From SZUA-430 sp034440355 (GTDB taxonomy: Bacteria; Pseudomonadota; Alphaproteobacteria; Micropepsales; Micropepsaceae), in assembly GCA_034440355.1 (NCBI GenBank), contig JAWXBY010000019.1:1-56960 (forward strand): a stretch of 56,960 nt of DNA, read 5' to 3'. Made by a program: the position numbers and the translations under genes. This document shows, in pieces, positions 32,582 through 41,167 of this stretch. How positions within the stretch are numbered: the first letter of the stretch is position 1; each line of letters begins with the position of its first letter. Under the pieces are notes generated by a model. The model had not been told where the DNA came from. It saw nothing but the letters and a program-made list of their open reading frames with translations, and did not search any database.

Positions 32582-33310
32582 ATGGCGATCAAACCGACGC
32601 GTGGAATGGTGTTGGCGGCGGGCCTCGGCACGCGGATGCGGCCGCTGACCAATGATCGGCCGAAGTCGCTGATCGTGGTGGCGGGACGCACGCTGCTGGA
32701 TCACGCGATCGACCGGTTCAAGGACGCGGGGATCACGACGATCATCGTCAACGTGCACTACAAGGGTCAGATGGTGATCGACCATCTGAAAAAGCGCACG
32801 GATGTCGAGATCATCATCCAGGATGAGCGCGACAAGCTGCTGGATACCGGTGGGGCTTTGAAGAAGGCGTTGCCGCTGTTCAAGGGCGAGCCGGTCTTTA
32901 CCTACAACAGCGATTCCATCTGGCTTGAGAGCCTGGGCTCGAACCTCACGCGCATGGCGCAGCGGTGGGACGATGCCGAGATGGACTGCCTGATGCTGAT
33001 GGCGCCGACGTTCAATTCCATCGGCTATGAGGGGCGCGGCGATTTTACAATGGATACGCTGGGCCGCCTTACGCGCCGGCAGCCGCAGCGCGTGACGCCG
33101 TTCGCGTGGCCGGGCGTGCAGATCATCCATCCGCGTTTGATCGAGCGGGGGACGGGCGACGTGTTCTCGACGAACCGGCTCTGGGATTTGGCGATCGAGC
33201 AGGGGCGGTTGTTCGGCATCCGGCTCGACGGCAAATGGATGCATATCGGTACGCCCGACGCGAAGGACGAGGCGGACGCCTTCCTGGATGTATATCATGT
33301 CGAACCGTAG
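32582..33310 (+). CDS. murU: MurU, N-acetylmuramate-1-phosphate uridylyltransferase
   Basis: 242 residues, seven bases after amgK. Nucleotidyltransferase signature VLAAGLGTRMRPLTNDRPKS is at the N-terminus, LLDTGGALKKAL in the middle, and VFTYNSDSIW carries the metal Asp. It should convert alpha-MurNAc-1-phosphate and UTP to UDP-MurNAc, completing the AmgK-MurU recycling shortcut. The end has WMHIGTPDAKDEADAFL, as in MurU and related sugar-1-phosphate transferases. The addB start is ten bases downstream. Confidence 0.92.
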   Translation: MAIKPTRGMVLAAGLGTRMRPLTNDRPKSLIVVAGRTLLDHAIDRFKDAGITTIIVNVHYKGQMVIDHLKKRTDVEIIIQDERDKLLDTGGALKKALPLFKGEPVFTYNSDSIWLESLGSNLTRMAQRWDDAEMDCLMLMAPTFNSIGYEGRGDFTMDTLGRLTRRQPQRVTPFAWPGVQIIHPRLIERGTGDVFSTNRLWDLAIEQGRLFGIRLDGKWMHIGTPDAKDEADAFLDVYHVEP

Positions 33311-33320
33311 CTGACGCCAC

Positions 33321-36300
33321 ATGCGCGGGATCAACCTCTTCACGATCCCGGCAGGCGCGGCTTTCGCGGATGAACTCGCGCGCGGTGTGCTGAAGCGCTA
33401 CGGCGCGGGTGATCCGTTTGCGTTGTCGCGGGCGTTGATCCTGGTGCCGACGCGGCGTGCGATCCGGACTCTGGGCGAAGCGTTTGCGCGGGTATCTGCG
33501 GGCGGCGTCGCGGTGCTGCCGCGGATGCGGGCGCTGGGTGATTTCGATGAGACGCCGTCGCCGCTGGATGATCCTGCTGCGTATGACGTTGCCGCCGACG
33601 TCGTGCCGGATATGCCGCCGCCGTTGCCGGTTCTGCGGCGCGAGTTCTTGCTCACCAAGCTGATCCAACGTTGGGCCCTGAATGCGGCGAAGGATGAGGA
33701 GCGCAGTGCGCTCGGCGCGACGACGCCGGCGTTGGCGTTGAAGCTGGCGCGCGAGCTTGCGGTGTTGCTCGATCAGGCGACGGCGGAGGGGCTCGCTTGG
33801 GAGAAGCTCAAGACGATCGTGCCGGAGAACCTGTCGCTGCATTGGGAGCAGACGGTTCAGTTTCTCTCGATCCTGACCGAGCAGTGGCCCGCTTTGCTGG
33901 CGGCGGAGAAGGCGTCGGATCCGGCGATGCATCGCGACGCGGCGCTTCGGCTCGCGGCGCAGCGTTGGGCAGCCGCGCCGCCGAGCTTTCCGGTGATCGC
34001 CGCGGGCTCGACGGGTAGCGTGCCGGCGACGGCGGAACTGTTGCGTACGATAGCGTACATGCCGAACGGCGCGGTGGTTTTGCCGGGTATCGATCTGGGG
34101 CTCGATCGTGAGGCTTGGGAGGCAGCTGAGTCCGGGCACCCGCAGCACGGCATGCAGCAATTGCTTGAGAAGCTCGATGCGACGCGGCTTGACGTCGAGT
34201 TGTGGGGCGAGGGCGGCGATCCGCGGGCGGCGCGGACGCGGCTGATCGCCGAGGCTTTGCGACCGGCGGAGACGACACCGGCGTGGCGCGACTTCGTGCA
34301 TGACCAGCGTGGGGCCGTTGAAGGGGGCTTGCGCGGCATGTCGATGTTCGTCGCGCGGACGCCGTCGGAAGAGGCGCTGGCCATTGCGTGCGCGCTACGG
34401 GCGGCGGTTGAGGTGCCGGGGAAGACGGCGGCGCTGGTGACGCCGGATCGCAACTTGGCGCGGCGTGTGGCGAGCGAGTTGAAACGGTGGGGCATCGCCA
34501 TCGACGACTCGGGTGGCGTGCCGCTGTCGCACACCGTTGTTGGGCGGTTCTTGAGTTTGATCGTCGATGCGGCCGCCGATGCGTTTGCGCCGGTGCCGTT
34601 GTTGGCGTTGCTCAAGCATCCGTTGGCGGCGTTGAATTTTCCGCGACGCGCGGAAGCGCGGTTGCTGGCGTTGAAGCTTGAGGAGAAGGCGCTGCGTGGG
34701 CCGCGGCCTGCTGCCGGCTTGGGCGGGTTGCGCGATCTTGTCGGTGACGCGCCGGATCTTGTGAAGCTGATATCGCATTTGCAAATCGGGTATGGGCCGT
34801 TCGCCGAGATCATGACCGAGGGGCGTCATGACGTGACGGTGTTGGCGCAGCGGCATCGCGAGGCGGCCGAGTTGCTCAGCATGGATGAAGCATCCGTTGC
34901 CGAACTTTGGACCGGCGATGCCGGTGAGATTGCTGACGGGTTGTTCACGCGCGTCGGCGAGGCGGCTGCCGAGGTGGGGCTCGTGATGGATGGGCGCGAG
35001 TATGCGTCGTTCATTCGTGCGGTGATGGATACGGTGCCGGTGCGTCCGAAGTTCGGGCGGCATGCGCGGCTTTCGATTTTGGGTCCGCTGGAAGTTCGTT
35101 TGCAGCATCCGGATTTGATGATCCTAGGAAGCTTGAACGAAGGCGTTTGGCCGCCGGCGACGGATCCGGGGCCGTGGCTCAATCGGCCGATGCGGCGCGA
35201 ACTCGAGGTCAGTCAGCCTGAGCGGCGTGTCGGATTGTCGGCGCACGATTTTGCGCAGGCCGCTGCCGCGCCCGAGGTCGTACTCACGCGGGCCGAGAAG
35301 GATGGCGGTGCGCCGACGACGCCGTCGCGGTGGCTGACGCGGTTGACGATGCTGGTCGACGGCGCGGGGTTCGGCGAGCGCCTTGGCGATGAGCGTTGGT
35401 TGGATGTGGCGCGTGCGCTTGATCGGCCGGCCGGACTGCCGCAGCCGGTGGAGCCGCCGGAGCCGCGTCCGCCTGTCGCCGCGCGGCCGCGCAAGTTGCC
35501 GGTGACGCAGATCGAGCGTTGGCTGCGCGATCCCTATTCGCTTTATGCGCGGCAGATTTTGCGGTTGAAGCCGCTCGACGCAATCGACGAGGCGCCGGGC
35601 GCGGCCGATCGCGGGACGAAGATTCACGATGCGCTCGACAAGTTCGTGAAGGCGTACCCGAAGGACCTGCCCAGCGATGACGATGAAGCGTTTCGCGCGC
35701 TGATCGAGCACGGGCGTGAGGCGTTCGGCGATTTGCTGCAACGGCCTGGGGTGCGCGGGTTCTGGTGGCCGCGGTTCGAACGGATCGCGCGGTGGTTCAT
35801 CGGCTTCGAGCGTGACCGGCGTGCGGGGGCGGTTTCGATCATGGCCGAGCAGAAGGGCGAGATGACGTTCGACGCGCCTGGCGGGCCGTTCACACTGACC
35901 GCCACCGCCGACCGCATCGAGCTGTGGCCGGGCGATGCGATCGTTGTCGCCGACTACAAGACGGGCGGCGTGCCGTCGTCCAAGCAGGTGATCGCGGGGT
36001 TCAGTCCGCAGTTGACGCTGGAGGCGGCGATTGCGCTCGGCGGCGGATTTCCCGGCATCACGGCGCGCACCGTCGATGGTTTGATTTATGTGGCGCTGAA
36101 AGGCGGCGCGGTGGCCGGCGAAGTGAAGCGCGTGAAGTTCGAGGACTTGACGCCTGACGAAGAGGTTGAGCGGGCGCGGGCGGGGCTTCAGAAATTCGTG
36201 GCCGAGTTCGACTCGCCGGACATGCCGTATCATTCGAAGCCGCGCGTGTTGTTGGAGCGGTATGCCGGCGACTACGACCACTTGGCGCGCGTCAAGGAAT

Positions 36301-36323
36301 GGTCGTCGGGAGATGAAGAATGA
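33321..36323 (+). CDS. addB: AddB, helicase-nuclease subunit
   Basis: 1000 residues. The N-terminus VPTRRAIRTLGEAFARV is the degenerate helicase region typical of alphaproteobacterial AddB, and the C-terminal RecB-like nuclease domain has RGTKIHDALDKFV and VVADYKTGGVPSSKQ (catalytic Asp and Lys of the PD-(D/E)XK fold). With AddA it processes double-strand breaks to 3' tails for RecA. Its stop overlaps the addA start by four bases (ATGA). Length and end match the family. Confidence 0.95.
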   Translation: MRGINLFTIPAGAAFADELARGVLKRYGAGDPFALSRALILVPTRRAIRTLGEAFARVSAGGVAVLPRMRALGDFDETPSPLDDPAAYDVAADVVPDMPPPLPVLRREFLLTKLIQRWALNAAKDEERSALGATTPALALKLARELAVLLDQATAEGLAWEKLKTIVPENLSLHWEQTVQFLSILTEQWPALLAAEKASDPAMHRDAALRLAAQRWAAAPPSFPVIAAGSTGSVPATAELLRTIAYMPNGAVVLPGIDLGLDREAWEAAESGHPQHGMQQLLEKLDATRLDVELWGEGGDPRAARTRLIAEALRPAETTPAWRDFVHDQRGAVEGGLRGMSMFVARTPSEEALAIACALRAAVEVPGKTAALVTPDRNLARRVASELKRWGIAIDDSGGVPLSHTVVGRFLSLIVDAAADAFAPVPLLALLKHPLAALNFPRRAEARLLALKLEEKALRGPRPAAGLGGLRDLVGDAPDLVKLISHLQIGYGPFAEIMTEGRHDVTVLAQRHREAAELLSMDEASVAELWTGDAGEIADGLFTRVGEAAAEVGLVMDGREYASFIRAVMDTVPVRPKFGRHARLSILGPLEVRLQHPDLMILGSLNEGVWPPATDPGPWLNRPMRRELEVSQPERRVGLSAHDFAQAAAAPEVVLTRAEKDGGAPTTPSRWLTRLTMLVDGAGFGERLGDERWLDVARALDRPAGLPQPVEPPEPRPPVAARPRKLPVTQIERWLRDPYSLYARQILRLKPLDAIDEAPGAADRGTKIHDALDKFVKAYPKDLPSDDDEAFRALIEHGREAFGDLLQRPGVRGFWWPRFERIARWFIGFERDRRAGAVSIMAEQKGEMTFDAPGGPFTLTATADRIELWPGDAIVVADYKTGGVPSSKQVIAGFSPQLTLEAAIALGGGFPGITARTVDGLIYVALKGGAVAGEVKRVKFEDLTPDEEVERARAGLQKFVAEFDSPDMPYHSKPRVLLERYAGDYDHLARVKEWSSGDEE

Positions 36324-39300
36324 CGGCCGAGGCGTTCGACCAGAAGCTTGCGACCGATCCCGGCCATTCTGCTTGGGTGGCGGCGAACGCGGGGTCGGGT
36401 AAGACGCACGTGCTGGTCGATCGCATTGCGCGGTTGCTGCTGTCGGGCAGTGCGCCGGACCGGTTGATGTGCCTGACGTTTACGCGTGCGGCGGCGGCGG
36501 AGATGTCGACACGGTTGTTCAAGCGGCTCGGCCAATGGACGCTGTTGCCGGATGAGGCGTTGGCGAAGCAGCTGACCGACGTGACTGGCGAGGTGCCGAC
36601 GTCTGAGTTGATGGATCGTGCGCGGCGATTGTTTGCGGAAGCGCTGGAATCGCCGGGTGGTTTGCGCATTCAGACCATTCACGCGTTTTGCGAGCGTCTG
36701 CTGAAGCGGTTTCCGCTGGAAGCCAAGGTCGTGCCGCAGTTCGAGGTGTTGGATGAACGCGCGACGGAGCAGCTGATCGAAGAGGCGAAGGATGCGGTGC
36801 TGGCGCGGGCGGCGCTGCAGGATGCGGAGCTTGCCGATTCCATCGCGTCGTTGACGGAGTATGCGGGCGAGGAGCGGTTCGACGTTTTGATGCGCGGCAT
36901 TGTCGCTGATCGCGGGTGGATCGAGCCGTTTCTCAAGGCGAAGTCGGCGCGGCAGCTGCGCGAGTCGTTGTGGGGGAAGGTTGGGCTTGCGCCGGCGACG
37001 AGCGCGGCTTCGATCTTGAGCGATGCAGTGGCTTTGATCGGGCTCGACAATGTGCGGCGTGCGGCGGACGGGCTTTCGCGGGGCTCGAAGACCGACAAGA
37101 AGCGCGGCCAGGTCATGGCGCAGTTTGCACGGCGGCCCGATCGCGATGGGTTCGACGATGTCGTCGATCAGTTTGTGACGGATGCGGGAAAGTTGCGGAA
37201 GTTGCTCGCGACCAAGGGGTTGGTCGAGGATGAGCCCTGGTTAGGGGATCTGCTCGATCGCTGCGGCGAGACGATTATGGCGACGGTTGAGCGGTTCAAC
37301 GCGCTCTTCATCGCGGAGCAGTCGTCCTACTTGCTGCATGTGGCCGGGGCGGTGCTTGAGGCGTGTCGCGAGATCAAGAGCCGGCGCGCGATGCTGGATT
37401 ACGACGATCTGATTGGGCACGCGGTGGCGTTGTTCGAGAGCCCGGGTGCGAGTTGGATTCTCTACAAACTGGACGGTGGCATCGATCATATCCTCGTCGA
37501 CGAGGCGCAGGACACCAGCCCGAAGCAGTGGAAGGTGATCACCGCGATTGCGGCGGAGTTCTTTGCGGGGCTCGGCGCGGACCGGCCCGGCGGCGCGAAG
37601 TTGCGTACCGTGTTTGCGGTTGGCGATGTGAAGCAGTCGATCATGTCGTTTCAGGGGGCGCGGCCGGCGCAGTTTCAGGCGACGCGCGATCATGTCGGCG
37701 AGAAGGCGCGCGATGCGAACGCGCGGTTCGAGCCGGTCGAACTCACGCGGTCGTATCGCACGACGCCGCGGATTCTTTCGCTTGTCGATGAGGTGTTCAA
37801 GGACGAGATCGCGCGCACCGGCGTCGCGTTCGACAACGCCACGATCCATCACGAGGCGGTGCGCGACGACATCCCCGGCCTTGTCGAACTTTGGCCGACG
37901 GTGAAACCGCCCAAGGTCGTGGAGACCGAGGCTTGGGATGCGCCGAAGGATCGCGTCGGGGCCGAGAACCCCGCCGTGAAGTTGGCGCAGACGATTGCGA
38001 CGCGCATCGAAGGCTGGCTCGCGGGCGGCGAGGCGGTATTCGACAAGCAGCTTGGACGGTCGCGGCCGATGACGCCGGGCGACATTATGATTTTGGTGCG
38101 GCGGCGCAATCTGTTGGCCGACGAGATGATCCGGCAGTTGAAGCGGCGGTCGATCCAGGTCGCGGGCGCGGACCGGTTGAAGCTGGTCGAACATATTGCG
38201 GTGATGGATCTGATTGCGCTCGGTCGGTTTGCCTTGATGCCGCGCGATGATCTGACGTTGGCGACGGTGCTGAAGTCGCCGTTCTGCGGTCTGGACGACG
38301 AGGCGTTGTTCGAAGTCGCGCACGGGCGGACGAAGCCGCTTTGGTATGCGCTGCGCGACCGCAAGGATGAGCCGCGGTTTGCGGCGTGCATCGCGTTTCT
38401 GGAGCGCGTGTGGGACAGAGCGGATGTTTTGCCGCCGTATGAGTTCTACTCCAGCATTCTGGGCGAGCTTGGCGGGTGGTCGCGTATGTTGGCGCGGCTG
38501 GGGTTGGATGCAGCCGATCCGATCGAAGAGTTTTTGAATGCGGCGTTGGATTTCGAGCGGGCGCGCACGCCGTCGCTGGAGGCATTCCTGCATTCGATCC
38601 AGCAGACGCAGGCCGAGATCAAGCGCGATCAGGATCGCGGCGAAGGCGCGGTGCGCGTGATGACGGTGCATGCGTCGAAGGGGCTTGAGGCGCCGGTCAT
38701 TATTCTGCCGGACACGACGACGACGCCGCGGCATGGGCGGTTCGATCGTGATCTGCTGCAGGCCGACGAGACGCCGCTGTGGAAGATCGAGACATCGCGC
38801 GACGAACCGGTTCGAAGAGGTGCGCGTCATACGGCGCGAGACGAGCGACTGCGCGAATATCGGCGCTTGCTGTATGTGGCGCTGACGCGTGCGCGCGACC
38901 GGCTTTATGTGTGCGGGTATGAGGGCCGGGATCGGCACGATCCCGACTCTTGGTACAACCTCGTCTTGGGTGCGATGGGGCGGTTGCATTCGAAAACGAT
39001 CGGCGAGGGCGAGGATGCGTTTCTGCGTTATGGCGAGGCGTCGCTGACGGCGGCGGCGCGTGCGCATATCAGCGCTCCGACCGTTGTTGCTTCTCTGCCG
39101 GCGTGGGCGCGCGTGCCGGCGCCTGTCGAAGCAGAGATGAGGCATGTCGAGCCGTCGGTTGTGATGCCGCGCCGTGCGGTGATGCCCGGTGGGCGCGGCG
39201 ATGCGTCGGCGCTTGATCGCGGCCGCGCTATTCACCGCGCGTTGGAGCAACTTGCTTCCGCGCCGTCGGAACGGTGGAGCGCCATTGCTTTGCAGGCGGC

Positions 39301-39712
39301 GTCGACGATTTTGACCGACGCGGCGGCGGCGCAGAACGCGGCGGGGGAGGCGTTGAAGGTGCGGCGCGATTTGCTGCTCTCGCATCTTTTTGCGCCGGGG
39401 TCTTACGGCGAGGTTCCTCTGCGCGGGGTTGTCGAATGGCAAGGGGTGAAGGTCGATCTGGCGGCGCGGCTTGACCGGGTCGTCGTCGGCGAGCGCGATG
39501 TCATGATCGTCGAGTTCAAAACCGACCGCGTGGTGCCCAAAGTCGATTCGTCGATCCCGGCGTCGTATGTGACACAGCTCGCACTTTATCGTGTTGCAGT
39601 TGCCCGTCTGTTCGAAGGGCGGCCGGTTAATTGCGCGATTCTCTGGACTGCCGAGCCGCGGTTGACGGTTCTGCCAACAAGGCTGCTTGATGCGGCCGGG
39701 CTGGCAGCTTGA
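36320..39712 (+). CDS. addA: AddA, helicase-nuclease subunit
   Basis: 1130 residues. The SF1A helicase part has Walker A NAGSGKT (23-29), FTRAAAAEMSTRL (motif Ia), DEAQDTSPKQW (motif II), VGDVKQSIMSFQGARP (motif III), and VMTVHASKGLEAPVI (motif V). LLYVALTRARDRLYV is motif VI. The C-terminal nuclease domain has MIVEFKTDRVVP with the catalytic Asp-x-Lys-type residues. With AddB it resects double-strand ends until it meets a Chi-type sequence. The gene is intact with no frameshift visible. Confidence 0.96.
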   Translation: MTAEAFDQKLATDPGHSAWVAANAGSGKTHVLVDRIARLLLSGSAPDRLMCLTFTRAAAAEMSTRLFKRLGQWTLLPDEALAKQLTDVTGEVPTSELMDRARRLFAEALESPGGLRIQTIHAFCERLLKRFPLEAKVVPQFEVLDERATEQLIEEAKDAVLARAALQDAELADSIASLTEYAGEERFDVLMRGIVADRGWIEPFLKAKSARQLRESLWGKVGLAPATSAASILSDAVALIGLDNVRRAADGLSRGSKTDKKRGQVMAQFARRPDRDGFDDVVDQFVTDAGKLRKLLATKGLVEDEPWLGDLLDRCGETIMATVERFNALFIAEQSSYLLHVAGAVLEACREIKSRRAMLDYDDLIGHAVALFESPGASWILYKLDGGIDHILVDEAQDTSPKQWKVITAIAAEFFAGLGADRPGGAKLRTVFAVGDVKQSIMSFQGARPAQFQATRDHVGEKARDANARFEPVELTRSYRTTPRILSLVDEVFKDEIARTGVAFDNATIHHEAVRDDIPGLVELWPTVKPPKVVETEAWDAPKDRVGAENPAVKLAQTIATRIEGWLAGGEAVFDKQLGRSRPMTPGDIMILVRRRNLLADEMIRQLKRRSIQVAGADRLKLVEHIAVMDLIALGRFALMPRDDLTLATVLKSPFCGLDDEALFEVAHGRTKPLWYALRDRKDEPRFAACIAFLERVWDRADVLPPYEFYSSILGELGGWSRMLARLGLDAADPIEEFLNAALDFERARTPSLEAFLHSIQQTQAEIKRDQDRGEGAVRVMTVHASKGLEAPVIILPDTTTTPRHGRFDRDLLQADETPLWKIETSRDEPVRRGARHTARDERLREYRRLLYVALTRARDRLYVCGYEGRDRHDPDSWYNLVLGAMGRLHSKTIGEGEDAFLRYGEASLTAAARAHISAPTVVASLPAWARVPAPVEAEMRHVEPSVVMPRRAVMPGGRGDASALDRGRAIHRALEQLASAPSERWSAIALQAASTILTDAAAAQNAAGEALKVRRDLLLSHLFAPGSYGEVPLRGVVEWQGVKVDLAARLDRVVVGERDVMIVEFKTDRVVPKVDSSIPASYVTQLALYRVAVARLFEGRPVNCAILWTAEPRLTVLPTRLLDAAGLAA

Positions 39713-39809
39713 CCCCCCTTGGGGCGGTTCCTAGATTTCATCCACGTAACGCTATCGAGTCCCCGCCGGGACATGCGTCCGGGCGGCGGTAACACAGGAT
39801 TTCAAGACA

Positions 39810-40127
39810 ATGGCTACCAAGGTCACGGATGCAAATTTCGAGAAGGACGTGCTGGGCTCGTCGAAGCCGGTGCTCGTCGACTTCTGGGCGGAGTGGTGCG
39901 GGCCGTGCCGTCAGATCAGCCCGGCGCTCGAAGAGCTTGCCAATGAACTCGGCGGCAAGATCACGATCGCGAAGCTGAACGTGGATGAGAATCCGACGGT
40001 GCCGGTGAAGTACGGCGTGAAAGGCATTCCGACGTTGATGATCTTCAAGGACGGGCAGGTCGCCGCCACGAAGATCGGCGCGATGCCGAAGGCGAAGATC
40101 AAGGAGTGGATCGACTCGACGGTTTGA
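39810..40127 (+). CDS. trxA: Thioredoxin
   Basis: 105 residues, typical TrxA. Active site WCGPC with Cys30 and Cys33, buried Asp24 in VLVDFWAEWCGPC, and the cis-Pro segment GIPTLMIF. It reduces protein disulfides with electrons from thioredoxin reductase. It follows addA at 97 bases, the conserved position in alphaproteobacteria. It is the first of three tandem thioredoxin-type genes, and the only one with the standard WCGPC. Confidence 0.97.
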   Translation: MATKVTDANFEKDVLGSSKPVLVDFWAEWCGPCRQISPALEELANELGGKITIAKLNVDENPTVPVKYGVKGIPTLMIFKDGQVAATKIGAMPKAKIKEWIDSTV

Positions 40128-40180
40128 GTCATCCTTTCCTAGCCTTCCGATTCTACCTCTGACATTTCCGGAGATTGCCG

Positions 40181-40498
40181 ATGAGCGTCGACGTGACCGA
40201 TGCCACGTTCCAACGCGACGTGCTTGCGTCGTCCAAGCCGGTGCTCGTCGACTTTTGGACGGAGTGGTGCGCGCCGTGCAAGCCGCTCGCCGTTTCGCTC
40301 GACGAGCTGTCGACTGAGATGGGCGCGACGATCACCATCGCTAAGGTGAACGCCGAGACGAGCCCGAACATCACGAACAAATACGGGGTGCGCGGGTTTC
40401 CGACGATGCTGATCTTCAAGGACGGGCAGGTGCTCGCCTCACGCAGCGGCGCGATGCCGAAGAACAAACTGCGCGAGTGGATCGAGCAGAGCGTCTGA
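40181..40498 (+). CDS. Thioredoxin-like protein 2 (WCAPC)
   Basis: 105 residues from the ATG at 40181, 53 bases after trxA. Sequence is close to trxA over the full length: VLVDFWTEWCAPC (Cys30, Cys33 and Asp24 kept; Gly-Pro becomes Ala-Pro) and GFPTMLIF. A WCAPC site is common in thioredoxin-fold oxidoreductases and should be redox-active. It arose by tandem duplication of trxA. Substrate range may differ because the GP to AP change alters the active-site loop. Confidence 0.9.
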   Translation: MSVDVTDATFQRDVLASSKPVLVDFWTEWCAPCKPLAVSLDELSTEMGATITIAKVNAETSPNITNKYGVRGFPTMLIFKDGQVLASRSGAMPKNKLREWIEQSV

Positions 40499-40514
40499 TC
40501 TTTCGCGTGCCGTG

Positions 40515-40832
40515 ATGAGCATCGAGATCAGTGCGGAATCGTTTCATCGCGATGTGCTTTCATCGCCGATACCGGTGCTCGTTGTTTTTTTCCTTGATTG
40601 GTCCGCGCCGTGCCGGGTGTTGATGCCGGTAATCGACGAGTTGTCGGGCGAGCTTTCCGCAACGATCAGAATCGTCAAGCTGGATGCTGAGGCCCATCCA
40701 AGCATCACCAAAAGGTATAGTCTGACGGACTTTCCGACGCTGATGATCTTCAAGGGTGGGGAGGTGGTCGCTTCGCGCGATGGGACCGTGCCAAGGAACT
40801 TGCTGCGCGCATGGATCGAACAGAGCGTTTAG
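40515..40832 (+). CDS. Thioredoxin-like protein 3, nucleophilic Cys lost (WSAPC)
   Basis: 105 residues from the ATG at 40515, 16 bases after thioredoxin-like 2. The fold is preserved (VLVVFFLDWSAPCRVL, DFPTLMIFKGG), but the first active-site Cys is Ser30, the buried Asp24 is Val and the preceding Trp26 is Phe; only Cys33 remains. It cannot act as a dithiol reductase. It may be a decaying copy or serve as a monothiol, chaperone-like or binding protein. The reading frame is intact and the end (WIEQSV) matches the second copy, which argues against simple decay. Confidence 0.85.
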   Translation: MSIEISAESFHRDVLSSPIPVLVVFFLDWSAPCRVLMPVIDELSGELSATIRIVKLDAEAHPSITKRYSLTDFPTLMIFKGGEVVASRDGTVPRNLLRAWIEQSV

Positions 40833-40866
40833 TTCCAGTTCTCCAACGCTCGCTTTGCGTTGTTTC

Positions 40867-40895
40867 AGTTTTACCACCAAGACACGAAGGCACCA
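40867..40895. repeat. Diverged half of the trpB-trpA repeat family
   Basis: The segment reads TTTTACCACCAAGACACGAAG followed by GCACCAAG. It is a diverged match to the left arm at 44367-44402 (TTTACCACGAAGGCACAAAG). Only one arm is present here. Confidence 0.4.
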
Positions 40896-40940
40896 AGGTT
40901 CGCGAAGAACTGTCGTGACTTTGCGACCGCTTTCCTGCCC

Positions 40941-41090
40941 GTCATGGCCGGGCTTGACCCGGCCACCCAGTGCGCGCACGTCGTGCGCGCTGGGAATGTG
41001 ACAGCATCTTCAATGACTGCGTTTTCAAAGAATCTCAAGGCCGCGCAGACGCGCGGCCACTGGGTGGCCGGGTCAAGCCCGGCCATGACG
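40941..41090. repeat. Long palindromic repeat element, copy 2
   Basis: A 150-base element with ends GTCATGGCCGGGCTTGACCC and, inverted, GGGTCAAGCCCGGCCATGAC (20 of 20), then GGCCACCCAGTG / CACTGGGTGGCC further in, and a GC-rich inner hairpin. It is the same family as 8797-8931; the centres differ (here a longer AT-richer spacer). It lies between the third thioredoxin-like gene and folC. Confidence 0.8.
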
Positions 41091-41167
41091 GATGGGGGGA
41101 GTGCGAGCACAACCGCGTGGTTATCGATCAAGCCGGCCACGACGGACTTCTAGAGGCGAGTGGGGTG

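Larger units (their letters stand above)
40833..41167. other. 335-base gap filled with repeats
   Basis: No gene is seen. It holds a partial repeat of the type found between trpB and trpA (about 40867-40895, TTTTACCACCAAGACACGAAG) and the second copy of the long palindromic element (40941-41090). The rest is unremarkable sequence before the folC stop at 41168. Confidence 0.7.

Noticed and set aside
37241..39442. A 733-codon minus-strand open frame under addA
   Set aside because: Antisense shadow of addA; same Arg/His-rich composition and no start context.
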